A stretch of 15,234 nucleotides of DNA. It comes from Kingella sp. (in: b-proteobacteria) (GTDB taxonomy: Bacteria > Pseudomonadota > Gammaproteobacteria > Burkholderiales > Neisseriaceae). The notes beneath the pieces were generated by a model that saw only the letters and a program-made list of their open reading frames with translations, did not search any database and was not told where the DNA came from. Below are positions 1-6,495 of the stretch, piece by piece. Every line of letters begins with the position of its first letter. Position 1 is the stretch's first letter. The translations under genes and the position numbers were made by a program. The stretch spans positions 1 to 15,234 of the forward strand of contig NZ_JAUMZV010000050.1 in assembly GCF_030527935.1 (NCBI RefSeq), read 5' to 3'.

Positions 1-57
1 GGGGAAATTCTAACTTAATGTGAATTTCCTGAGTTATCTAGGACAGCCCCAAAAAAA

Positions 58-1329
58 ATGGATAGTATTGATACTTTTCTCAATCAAAAAAATTATGATA
101 TCCGACAATCCAGAAATGCACGTTGGATAGACCGAAAATGTACTTACGATGTCATCCAAATTATTGCTGATGCCATTTTAGAATACACACAAGACGATTG
201 CACGCTAACTTTTTCAGTCAGGGATATTTGGAATAGTCAGTACTCACAAGAAAACGTTCAAACTATTTTTTCCAAACCCAAACCCGACAAACCATCATCT
301 AAACATGAATATGACAAATTTTTTGGACAGCCACTTAAACTGCTCGCTTATTCAGGTATTTTATTGGAGCAAAAATCAGGCAGTAGTTATGCATATTCCA
401 TTGCACAACTGGAAATACTGCAATATATCGCGTTACGCCCCTTGAATGCACTTAGATTTCTAACTAAATACATCCGAAAAGTATTGAGCGATAGTGGTTT
501 AATTGCTACATTTGATAATTTCTTTAATAAACAAAGCAAAGAAAGTTATCAAAAAGTCCGCGCAGTATTTTTTCAATTCGTATATGACAATACACCTATA
601 ACAGGAAAATACGAACCAGGCCGGATTTTTACCAAAATCATCAATCCATTGGCATTTGAATCCCAAAAGAAAGGAACAGTAAAAGGGGACTTATCCAAAG
701 ACATTATTACGTTACAGGATTTGACCTACAACCGCCTAAACTGGCGTGATGAGCGTTCAGGTAAAGCAAAAAGTGTCTCACGCAATCAACACGAAATCGA
801 TAGACAACCTGAAAGCACTTATTCAACCTACCTAATCCAAAAAGCCAAAAAAGACGTGCGAAAATTTAACCAGCAGTTTTACAATAACAAATCTGAAATT
901 TATCAAATAGAAGAACAAGTTATCGCCAGCCAAATCCACCATATTTTTCCGCAAGCCGATTACCCCTCCATTGCTGATTTTTTGGAAAATCTAATCGCTA
1001 TTACGCCCAATCAACATTTTCTGATGGCGCACCCTGATAACAATACACAACAGATTGACCGGGATTTTCAGTATATCTGCCTAATAGCAAAATGCTCGCA
1101 TATTATGGAAAATCTGTTATGCACAACCGACCAAAAGCCTTTTTATAATTTTAATGATTATAAAACCGTATTAAATACAGGTTTAAGAACCGAAGTATTT
1201 AATGAAATTACCCATTTAGATTTTGCTGCAATAATTAAAAAAATAGATTATTTCTACAGCGATTTTTCTGATAAATATCAGTCGTTAAAAATAGATAATT
1301 ATCCCAAAATCCCATTTCAGGTTGCCTGA
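58..1329 (+). CDS. Putative HNH nuclease, possibly a type II restriction endonuclease
   Basis: A 423-residue protein that I cannot assign to a named family. The clearest motif is HNH-like: H294-H295 in IHHIFP, then N311 and H320 in ENLIAITPNQHF, followed by H325. This His-His/Asn/His arrangement resembles beta-beta-alpha-metal nucleases, including several type II restriction enzymes. Residues about 50-125 look like a winged-helix DNA-binding segment (inference). There is no signal peptide or membrane segment. The start is the first ATG after an in-frame stop at 16-18; no alternative start lies between, and the only Shine-Dalgarno-like AGGA (40-43) is 14 bases away, so initiation looks weak. 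The gene is visibly AT-rich, lysine/asparagine/isoleucine-rich and free of an exact DUS core, unlike its neighbours, which suggests acquisition. Its stop codon lies in a degenerate DUS palindrome at 1315-1331. A partner methyltransferase, if any, would lie left of the window. The nuclease call is moderate; the restriction role is an inference. Confidence 0.6.
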   Translation: MDSIDTFLNQKNYDIRQSRNARWIDRKCTYDVIQIIADAILEYTQDDCTLTFSVRDIWNSQYSQENVQTIFSKPKPDKPSSKHEYDKFFGQPLKLLAYSGILLEQKSGSSYAYSIAQLEILQYIALRPLNALRFLTKYIRKVLSDSGLIATFDNFFNKQSKESYQKVRAVFFQFVYDNTPITGKYEPGRIFTKIINPLAFESQKKGTVKGDLSKDIITLQDLTYNRLNWRDERSGKAKSVSRNQHEIDRQPESTYSTYLIQKAKKDVRKFNQQFYNNKSEIYQIEEQVIASQIHHIFPQADYPSIADFLENLIAITPNQHFLMAHPDNNTQQIDRDFQYICLIAKCSHIMENLLCTTDQKPFYNFNDYKTVLNTGLRTEVFNEITHLDFAAIIKKIDYFYSDFSDKYQSLKIDNYPKIPFQVA

Positions 1330-1331
1330 AA
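1315..1331. repeat. Degenerate palindromic DUS containing the stop codon of the HNH gene
   Basis: TTTCAGGTTGCCTGAAA has perfect 7-base arms around TTG. It is one base from the standard word on each strand (AGGTTGCCTGAA and AGGCAACCTGAA). The TGA stop of the HNH gene is 1327-1329, so the last residues (QVA) are encoded by this word. Confidence 0.6.
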
Positions 1332-1460
1332 CAACTTTGATAAAGAAAACCTAACGCTATATTCGTAAAAGAAGCCGACAGCGCGTAGGATTTATGCTGC
1401 AAAGCACGCAGTTTCCCGCTTCTAGGCTGCCTGCCCCCCAACCCAAGGACCCCCCAAAAA

Positions 1461-2624
1461 ATGATTCCCTACGGCAAACAAACCATTTCCGAAGCCGACA
1501 TCGCCGCCGTTGTTCGCGTTTTACAATCCGACTACCTTACCCAAGGCAGCCAAGTCCCCGCCTTTGAAAGCAGCCTGAAAAACTACTGCGGCGCAGCGCA
1601 CGCCGTTGCCGTGTGCAACGCCACCGCCGCCCTGCACATCGCCTGCCAAGCACTCGGCCTGGGCAAAGGCGACATCCTGTGGACAACGCCCATCACCTTC
1701 GTTGCCAGCGCCAACTGCGCCCTGTATTGCGGCGCAACGGTGGATTTTGTGGACATCGACCCGCACACGCTCAACCTGTCCATCCCCCGCCTAGCCGAAA
1801 AACTCGCCGCCGCCCAAGTTTCAGGCTGCCTGCCCAAAATCGTTATCCCCGTGCACCTGTGCGGCGAATCCTGCGATATGGCGGCGCTGCACCAACTCTC
1901 ACAGCAATACGGCTTCAAAATCATCGAAGACGCCTCCCACGCCGTCGGCGCAAGCTATCAGGGCGGCAAAGTCGGCAACTGCCGATACAGCGACATCACC
2001 GTATTCAGCTTCCACCCCGTCAAAATCATCACCACCGCCGAAGGCGGCGCGTGCCTGACCAACAGCCCCGAACTCGCCAACACCCTTGCCCGCCTGCGCA
2101 GCCACGGCATCACCCGCAACCCAGATGAAATGACGCACGAACCCGACGGCGCATGGTATTACCAGCAAATAGAACTCGGCTACAACTACCGCATGACCGA
2201 GCTGCAAGCCGCGCTCGGCGTAAGCCAAATGATGCGGCTGGACGAATTTGTCGCCCGCCGCCACGCCCTTGCCGAACGCTACGATGCCCTGCTCGCCGAC
2301 CTGCCGCTCACTCTGCCCCACCGCAACCCAAACAACCGCTCCGCCCTGCACCTTTACCCCGTTCAAGTGCAGCCTGAAAGCGGCAAAACGCGCCAGCAGG
2401 TTTTTGACTACCTGCGCGCCCACGGCATCGGCGCAAACGTGCACTATATCCCCGTGCACACCCAGCCCTACTACCGCCAACGCTTCGGCTTTGCGCACGG
2501 CGACTTCCCCGCTGCCGAAGCCTATTACGCCCGCACCATCAGCCTGCCGCTGTATTTCAGCCTAAGCGAAGATGAGCAGGACAGCGTCGTCGCCACGCTG
2601 AAACAAGCGTTTCAGGCTGCCTAA
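1461..2624 (+). CDS. pseC: PseC, UDP-4-amino-4,6-dideoxy-N-acetyl-beta-L-altrosamine transaminase
   Basis: A PLP-dependent aminotransferase of the DegT/DnrJ/EryC1 fold (387 residues, normal length). In pseudaminic acid synthesis PseC transfers an amino group from glutamate to C4 of the UDP-4-keto sugar made by PseB. The N-terminal IPYGKQTI and SDYLTQG (residues 2-9, 23-29) are typical of PseC. D157 in IIEDASHA should contact the PLP pyridine nitrogen, and K188 in FHPVKIITTAEGG is the Schiff-base lysine. ELGYNYRMTELQAALG (238-253) is a family hallmark. A Shine-Dalgarno AAGGA sits at 1445-1449, a slightly long 11 bases before the ATG. DUS words are embedded in the gene: SLK (1570-1579), VSGCLP (1820-1831), QPE (2369-2378), and FQAA plus the stop codon (2611-2622). 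The pathway partner pseI is at 6496. A paralogous sugar aminotransferase is possible but less likely given pseI nearby. Confidence 0.9.
   Translation: MIPYGKQTISEADIAAVVRVLQSDYLTQGSQVPAFESSLKNYCGAAHAVAVCNATAALHIACQALGLGKGDILWTTPITFVASANCALYCGATVDFVDIDPHTLNLSIPRLAEKLAAAQVSGCLPKIVIPVHLCGESCDMAALHQLSQQYGFKIIEDASHAVGASYQGGKVGNCRYSDITVFSFHPVKIITTAEGGACLTNSPELANTLARLRSHGITRNPDEMTHEPDGAWYYQQIELGYNYRMTELQAALGVSQMMRLDEFVARRHALAERYDALLADLPLTLPHRNPNNRSALHLYPVQVQPESGKTRQQVFDYLRAHGIGANVHYIPVHTQPYYRQRFGFAHGDFPAAEAYYARTISLPLYFSLSEDEQDSVVATLKQAFQAA
2611..2622 (-). repeat. Perfect DUS forming the 3' end and stop codon of pseC
   Basis: TTCAGGCTGCCT reads through the last codons of pseC. Its final T is the first base of the TAA stop at 2622-2624, so the protein ends FQAA. 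Confidence 0.85.
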
Positions 2625-2657
2625 TCTTGCTGCGCAGGTTGGCGTTCCCCAAACAAC

Positions 2658-2684
2658 AAAACGCTGGTTATCCGCCAGCGTTTT
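2658..2684. terminator. Intrinsic terminator, likely bidirectional, between pseC and tmk
   Basis: A perfect 10-bp stem, AAAACGCTGG (2658-2667) and CCAGCGTTTT (2675-2684), closes a 7-base loop. It starts 33 bases after the pseC stop and has a T-run on the plus strand and an equivalent run on the minus strand. It could therefore end both pseC and the converging tmk. Confidence 0.75.
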
Positions 2685-2771
2685 AGTTTGCCCATCCATT
2701 CTTTATTTTTCGCCAGATCAGGCGTTTCGCCTCCTACCACGAGCAGGGGCAAGCCCCCACGCCCATAGCTT

Positions 2772-2808
2772 AGGCAGCCTGAAACCATTTCCCCCATTTC
2801 AGGCTGCC
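2772..2808. terminator. Inverted DUS pair downstream of tmk
   Basis: GGCAGCCTGAAA (2773-2784) and TTTCAGGCTGCC (2797-2808) form a perfect 12-bp stem with a 12-base loop, 11 bases past the tmk stop on the minus strand. Inverted DUS pairs are often placed as terminators in Neisseriaceae. The terminator role is inferred from position and structure. Confidence 0.6.
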
Positions 2809-2819
2809 GCAACCCATGC

Positions 2820-3440
2820 TCACACCCCAAACACCCCATTCAACACCCGCTCAATCTCCGTGCGCACCACCGCCTTATCCCGATTGCTGTCCACCACCGC
2901 ATAACGCTCGGGCGCAGATGCCGCGCGGCGCAGATACGCCGCCCGCACCCGCGTGAAAAAATCCGCCTGCTCCTGCTCAAAGCGGTCTTTTTCGCGGCTG
3001 CGCTCAATCCGCTCCAACGACACCGCCAGCGGCACATCCAGCAAAATCGTCAAATCGGGTTTCAGGCTGCCTTGCACCCAATCTTCCAATATGGCAATTT
3101 GCGCATCGGGCAAACCGCGCCCGCCGCCTTGGTAGGCAAACGTGGCATCGGTAAAACGATCCGACACCACGTTCACGCCCTGCGCCAGCGCAGGCAAAAT
3201 CACATCCTCCAAATGCTGCCGCCGCGCCGCAAACATCAACAGCGTTTCCGTGTGCAGCGAAACTTGGGTGGCGGGGTTGAGCAGCAAATCGCGCAACGCC
3301 TCGCCCAACGGCGTGCCCCCCGGTTCGCGCGTAAACAACACGGGCAGCTGCTGCGCGGCAAACCAATCGCGAATCACGTCTAGCTGCGTGGTTTTGCCCG
3401 CGCCGTCTATGCCGTCCAAAGTGATAAATTTTGCTAACAT
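2820..3440 (-). CDS. tmk: Thymidylate kinase (dTMP kinase)
   Basis: Phosphorylates dTMP to dTDP with ATP in the cytoplasm, for dTTP supply. The 206 residues are the usual length. Visible motifs are the P-loop GIDGAGKTT (residues 10-18), FTREPGGT (36-43), VVSDRF (91-96, the DRF motif) with FAYQGGGRGLP (101-111) for dTMP binding, and an arginine-rich lid RIERSREKDRF (144-154). I chose the ATG at 3438-3440 because AGGAG lies 5 bases upstream (3446-3450, minus strand), MLAKFITLDGIDG is the usual Tmk start, and a longer open frame to 3752 would run into the divergent YdcH gene. A perfect DUS (3061-3072) encodes GSLKPD at residues 124-129. It is divergent from the YdcH gene and converges on pseC. 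Confidence 0.95.
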   Translation of the reverse strand: MLAKFITLDGIDGAGKTTQLDVIRDWFAAQQLPVLFTREPGGTPLGEALRDLLLNPATQVSLHTETLLMFAARRQHLEDVILPALAQGVNVVSDRFTDATFAYQGGGRGLPDAQIAILEDWVQGSLKPDLTILLDVPLAVSLERIERSREKDRFEQEQADFFTRVRAAYLRRAASAPERYAVVDSNRDKAVVRTEIERVLNGVFGV

Positions 3441-3461
3441 GGCTGCTCCTTGTGTAAAAAT

Positions 3462-3482
3462 TTGCCAGCTATTGTATGGCAA
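3462..3482. promoter_or_regulatory. Inverted repeat in the tmk/YdcH divergent intergenic region
   Basis: TTGCCA (3462-3467) and TGGCAA (3477-3482) are a perfect 6-bp inverted repeat with a 9-base spacer, in the 112-bp gap from which both genes must be transcribed. A TAGAAT (3500-3505) just to its right could be a -10 for the YdcH gene, but no well-spaced -35 is visible. An operator role is speculative. Confidence 0.25.
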
Positions 3483-3552
3483 AACAGGGGGCTTTGTTAT
3501 AGAATACTGACAACAAAATAATTTTTCCCAACCCTTTGTAAAGGATTCAACC

Positions 3553-3777
3553 ATGTTCCCAGAATTTCGCGACCTAATCAGCAAATTGAAACAAGAAGAT
3601 GCACACTTCGCCCGCTTGTTTGACGAACACAACGAGCTGGACGACAAAATCGCAGGCTTGGAAAACGACCCTGTTACCAGCGCAACTGCCGATGCGGAAG
3701 TGGCTGTATTGAAACAGAAAAAACTGGCGTTGAAAGACCAGTTGTATGACATCTTGAAAGCTGCTGCTAAAAAATAA
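3553..3777 (+). CDS. YdcH/DUF465 family small protein
   Basis: A 74-residue, highly charged, probably alpha-helical protein. The opening MFPEFRDLISKLK, the middle FARLFDEHNELDDKI (20-34) and the later LKQKKLALKDQLYDIL (53-68) match the YdcH/DUF465 family, whose function is not established; a short coiled-coil hairpin is expected. AAGGA at 3541-3545 lies 7 bases before the ATG, and a strong terminator follows 14 bases after the stop. It is a single-gene unit, divergent from tmk. It has no DUS inside and no signal peptide. Confidence 0.85.
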   Translation: MFPEFRDLISKLKQEDAHFARLFDEHNELDDKIAGLENDPVTSATADAEVAVLKQKKLALKDQLYDILKAAAKK

Positions 3778-3791
3778 CCCGTTCTAAACGC

Positions 3792-3824
3792 AAAAACCGT
3801 TATCGCTTTGATAACGGTTTTTTG
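3792..3824 (+). terminator. Intrinsic terminator of the YdcH gene
   Basis: AAAAACCGTTAT (3792-3803) pairs perfectly over 12 bp with ATAACGGTTTTT (3811-3822) around a 7-base loop. A T-rich tail follows on the plus strand. Confidence 0.85.
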
Positions 3825-3839
3825 TTGGGTGGGATTGGG

Positions 3840-3881
3840 TTTCAGGCTGCCCTAAACCCACAACAAAAAGGCAGCCTGAAA
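3840..3881. terminator. Inverted DUS pair between the convergent YdcH and symporter genes
   Basis: TTTCAGGCTGCC (3840-3851) and GGCAGCCTGAAA (3870-3881) form a perfect 12-bp stem with an 18-base loop. A further perfect DUS at 3916-3927 could pair with the same right arm. The structure lies just past the symporter stop on the minus strand and could terminate that gene; the role is inferred. Confidence 0.5.
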
Positions 3882-3950
3882 ACCTTTTCCGAAGCCCATT
3901 TTAGCTTCACTCGTTTTCAGGCTGCCTTGATTCGCCAACCCAACCCAGCA

Positions 3951-5450
3951 TCACCAAATATTAGACTTAATCTCCCGCTTCAGCACAGGATGCTCGGACA
4001 GCTTAAATTCAGGCTCTTGGATGCCGCGCCGCACTTTCACGCTGTAATCTTTTAACAGCAGCAGCACCGTTTTATACATCAGCACAATCGCAATCAGGTT
4101 AATCAACGTCATCACGCCCATGGTCAAATCGCCCATGTCCCACACCACAGGCATTTCTGCCACCGCGCCAAAATACACAAAGCCCAGCATCAGCAAACGG
4201 AACACCAGCAGCACCAAGCGGTTGCCGTGCAAATATTTCACATTGGTTTCGGCGTAGGCATAGTTGCCGATGATGGTGGTAAAGGCAAACAAAAACAGCA
4301 CCACCGCCAAAAATTGCTGCGCCCAGCCGCCAATTTGGCTTTCCAACGCCGCTTGCGTGAGCTGGATGCCGCTTAATTTGGTGTCCAGCGACACATTAGA
4401 CAGCAAAATAATAAACGCGGTGCACGAACACACCACAATGGTGTCAATAAACACGCCCAGCATTTGAATCAGCCCTTGCGACACAGGATGCTTCACATCC
4501 GCCGCTGCCGCTGCATTGGGCGCAGAGCCCTGCCCCGCTTCGTTGGAATACAAGCCGCGCTTGATGCCATACATCATCGCTTGCGACACGATGCCGCCGA
4601 ACAAGCCGCCGCCCACCGCCTTGCTGTTAAACGCATCGTGAAAAATCAAGCCCAACACGCGCGGAATCTCGCCCGCGTTCACCATCATCACATACAACGC
4701 CACCAGCAGATAAATCACCGACATCAGCGGCACCACGCCTTCTGCCACCTTTGCCACGCGCCGCACGCCACCAAAAATAATCGGCGCAGCCAGCAGCACC
4801 AATACCGCGCCGATGCCGTGTTTATAAGCGCGCCACGCATCCGCCGACACACCGTGTGCTTCGGTCATATTCGCCGCCGATTGCACCGCTTGCACAATGG
4901 TATTGGCTTGGATGGATTGGTACACACAGCCAAAGCACACAATCAGGCTCACCGAAAACAGCACCGAGAGCCAATGCAGATTAAGCCCATGCGCGATGTA
5001 ATACGCCGGCCCGCCGCGAAACAAGCCCGTTTTCTTATCGCGCACTTTGTATAGCTGCGCCAACGCCGATTCGGCAAACGCCGAAGCCATGCCAATCAAC
5101 GCCACCAGCCACATCCAAAACACCGCGCCCGCGCCGCCCATAGAAATGGCAATCGCCACGCCCGCAATATTGCCCGTGCCCACGCGGCTCGCCAGCCCTG
5201 TTACAAACGCTTGGAATGATGTAATCCCGTGTGGGTCGTTGGGGTCTTGGCGGCTGCCCGAAATCTCTTTCAGGCTGCGTCCAAACAGGCGAAACTGCAC
5301 CAAGCCTGTGGTCAGCGTGAAAAACACGCCCACGCCCAAGAGCAGCCACAGCAACCACGCCCAAAGCGGCGTATTGATGGCGTTCACCACGCAATGCACG
5401 GTGCTTACCAAGCCATCTTGCGCGAAACAGGAAATATCTTGCTTATACAT
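3951..5450 (-). CDS. Sodium:alanine/glycine symporter (AgcS family)
   Basis: An inner-membrane protein of 499 residues that should import alanine or glycine with sodium. Family hallmarks are visible: SRVGTGNIAGVA (88-99), FRGGPAYYI (144-152), GIKRGLYSNEAGQGSAPNAAA (295-315, the conserved loop) and ETNVKYL (401-407). Hydrophobic segments are spread along the chain, for example 30-50, 105-122, 162-176, 214-227, 240-257, 329-351, 378-396, 412-432 and 443-467, consistent with the 10-11 helices of the family. The ATG at 5448-5450 has AGGA 6 bases upstream (5457-5460, minus strand). A 10-base DUS core at 5269-5278 encodes part of RSLKEI. It stands alone: the neighbour on its 3' side converges and its upstream side is a long non-coding gap. 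Exact substrate (D-Ala, L-Ala or Gly) cannot be told from sequence. Confidence 0.9.
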   Translation of the reverse strand: MYKQDISCFAQDGLVSTVHCVVNAINTPLWAWLLWLLLGVGVFFTLTTGLVQFRLFGRSLKEISGSRQDPNDPHGITSFQAFVTGLASRVGTGNIAGVAIAISMGGAGAVFWMWLVALIGMASAFAESALAQLYKVRDKKTGLFRGGPAYYIAHGLNLHWLSVLFSVSLIVCFGCVYQSIQANTIVQAVQSAANMTEAHGVSADAWRAYKHGIGAVLVLLAAPIIFGGVRRVAKVAEGVVPLMSVIYLLVALYVMMVNAGEIPRVLGLIFHDAFNSKAVGGGLFGGIVSQAMMYGIKRGLYSNEAGQGSAPNAAAAADVKHPVSQGLIQMLGVFIDTIVVCSCTAFIILLSNVSLDTKLSGIQLTQAALESQIGGWAQQFLAVVLFLFAFTTIIGNYAYAETNVKYLHGNRLVLLVFRLLMLGFVYFGAVAEMPVVWDMGDLTMGVMTLINLIAIVLMYKTVLLLLKDYSVKVRRGIQEPEFKLSEHPVLKREIKSNIW

Positions 5451-5468
5451 AAAATGTCCTCAAAACAA

Positions 5469-5484
5469 TTCAGGCAGCCTGAAA
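5469..5484. repeat. Palindromic DUS readable in two dialects
   Basis: TTCAGGCAGCCTGAA (5469-5483) is a perfect palindrome apart from its centre base. The plus strand reads the Kingella-type AGGCAGCCTGAA; the minus strand reads AGGCTGCCTGAA, the Simonsiella-type word. It lies 19 bases upstream of the symporter start. Confidence 0.7.
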
Positions 5485-5692
5485 GCTGCCAAACTCTTGT
5501 TAAGAATTGTAATACAAGCGGGCGGGCAGCCGCAAATTGTCGGCGGGGATTTTGTGGGCGGGGATGGGGTGTTTGATTTGGCGGCTGTGCTGTTTTCAGG
5601 CTGCCTATCGTGCTGGGCGTAACCGTTTTTGGGTTTGGTAAACATTTGTTTGCTAATAGGCAGCCTGAAAAACATTTGCCAAACCAGCAACC

Positions 5693-5783
5693 GATGGAGC
5701 ATCGGCGGCTCGCCGACATCTTGCCAACCAGTAAAGTCTAGCTAAATGCAACCCTTTGGCGACGAGCCGTCGCCACTCCATTT
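5693..5783. repeat. Composite paired-hairpin intergenic element, copy 1
   Basis: Two short hairpin units face each other. The left unit begins ATGGAGCATC and has stem TCGGCG/CGCCGA around loop GCT (about 5702-5716). The right unit, on the minus strand, begins ATGGAGTGGC and has stem GGCGACG/CGTCGCC (about 5758-5774). Outer ATGGAG/CTCCAT ends make the whole element an inverted repeat with a diverged centre. It is the reverse orientation of the copy at 7556-7651, with the same two unit types. It resembles REP/BIME elements; no transposase or RAYT gene is visible. Confidence 0.7.
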
Positions 5784-5786
5784 TGG

Positions 5787-5828
5787 TTTTCAGGCTGCCT
5801 TAAATCATCATCAAAGGCAGCCTGAAAA
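5787..5828. repeat. Inverted DUS pair with a 15-bp stem
   Basis: TTTTCAGGCTGCCTT (5787-5801) and AAGGCAGCCTGAAAA (5814-5828) pair perfectly around a 12-base loop. It has terminator shape, but no gene ends immediately beside it. Confidence 0.65.
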
Positions 5829-5929
5829 CAAAAATCGTTTGGTGTCCTGCCAAATGAATTTTTTACTGGATAAATTGACTTTCAGGCTGCCTAACGCTTC
5901 ACAACTGTTTATACTACTGCCACCCTTTC

Positions 5930-6170
5930 CCCTACGTCCAGCCGAACGGAGCATCCTTTTTTCGGGAAAAAGCGTGCGCTTGTTCGACGACGCACGAAGT
6001 GCGGCTAGTTCGCACGCGCCGAAAAAAGGATGCGCAGTGAGGGAAGTTCGCGCAGCGAACCTGCACGTCGGGGTCGCCTTTCTTTGCTTACTTTCTTTGG
6101 CGAAGCAAAGAAAGTAAGTCGCCCGCGCCGCGATAAGGCGCAAAGGTTAATCCATCAGAAACATTAACCG
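5930..6170. repeat. Long structured intergenic repeat with several hairpins
   Basis: Four inverted repeats lie in series: GCATCCTTTTTTCGG (5951-5965) with CCGAAAAAAGGATGC (6019-6033), a perfect 15-bp stem enclosing a GCGTGCG/CGCACGC pair; GTTCGC (6046-6051) with GCGAAC (6055-6060); CTTACTTTCTTTG (6087-6099) with CAAAGAAAGTAAG (6106-6118), a perfect 13-bp stem with loop GCGAAG; and GGTTAAT (6145-6151) with ATTAACC (6163-6169). From general knowledge, the CTTTCTTTGGCGAAGCAAAG hairpin resembles a repeat scattered through many proteobacterial genomes; I cannot verify copy number here. Borders are approximate. Confidence 0.6.
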
Positions 6171-6401
6171 AAGCACAACCCAAGCCATCTTGGCTTTACA
6201 GAATTTCTTTTTCAGGCTGCCTACTCGTTTGCGCATAGCAACAACGTTGCCCTGTAAACAGCCATTCACAAATAGGCAGCCTGAAAGCCAATCTATCCAG
6301 CAAAAAACTGCTTGGCAAAACACCAAGCGATTTTGCTTTTTCAGGCTGCCTTTGCAAACGATATAAACGGCGTGCGCAGCAAATTGCCCCCCTACGCTTT
6401 G

Positions 6402-6444
6402 TTTTCAGGCTGCCTTTTGCTTACATAATTAGGCAGCCTGAAAA
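6402..6444. terminator. Inverted DUS pair upstream of pseI
   Basis: TTTTCAGGCTGCCT (6402-6415) and AGGCAGCCTGAAAA (6431-6444) form a perfect 14-bp stem with a 15-base loop, 51 bases before the pseI start. It could insulate pseI from upstream transcription. The role is inferred. Confidence 0.5.
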
Positions 6445-6495
6445 TTCCAAACACGCTAAAATCCCCCTTTTCCTTTCTTTACACAACACAACGCC

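Larger units (their letters stand above)
5451..6495. other. 1,045-bp gap without a supported gene; DUS-dense repeat region
   Basis: I find no credible gene here. The open frames present run through DUS words and hairpin repeats. It holds 11 perfect 12-base DUS copies (starting 5472, 5595, 5658, 5789, 5815, 5881, 6211, 6274, 6340, 6404, 6431), a composite hairpin element (5693-5783) and a longer structured repeat (about 5930-6170). The promoters of the divergent symporter and pseI should lie at its two ends; I see only weak candidates, such as TAAAAT at 6457-6462 without a matching -35. Confidence 0.8.

Noticed and set aside
1432..1455. C-runs before pseC as a promoter-type phase switch
   Set aside because: Runs of only six, no identifiable -35/-10 pair around them, and C-rich sequence is common here.
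1583..2498. Long open frames on the minus strand across pseC
   Set aside because: They are by-products of GC-rich codon bias opposite a well-supported gene. The same applies to frames opposite copA, pseI and mltD.
3441..3752. N-terminal extension of tmk giving a 310-residue protein
   Set aside because: It overlaps the YdcH gene and its promoter region, and its sequence is unlike Tmk. The ATG at 3440 has a good ribosome site and the normal family start.
5746..6117. Open frame of 123 codons on the plus strand in the long gap
   Set aside because: It runs through three DUS words and the multi-hairpin repeat, has no ribosome site and no recognisable protein features.
5472..6442. Repeated 12-base words as a CRISPR array
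   Set aside because: Repeats are short, in both orientations and irregularly spaced. They match DUS, and no cas gene is present.
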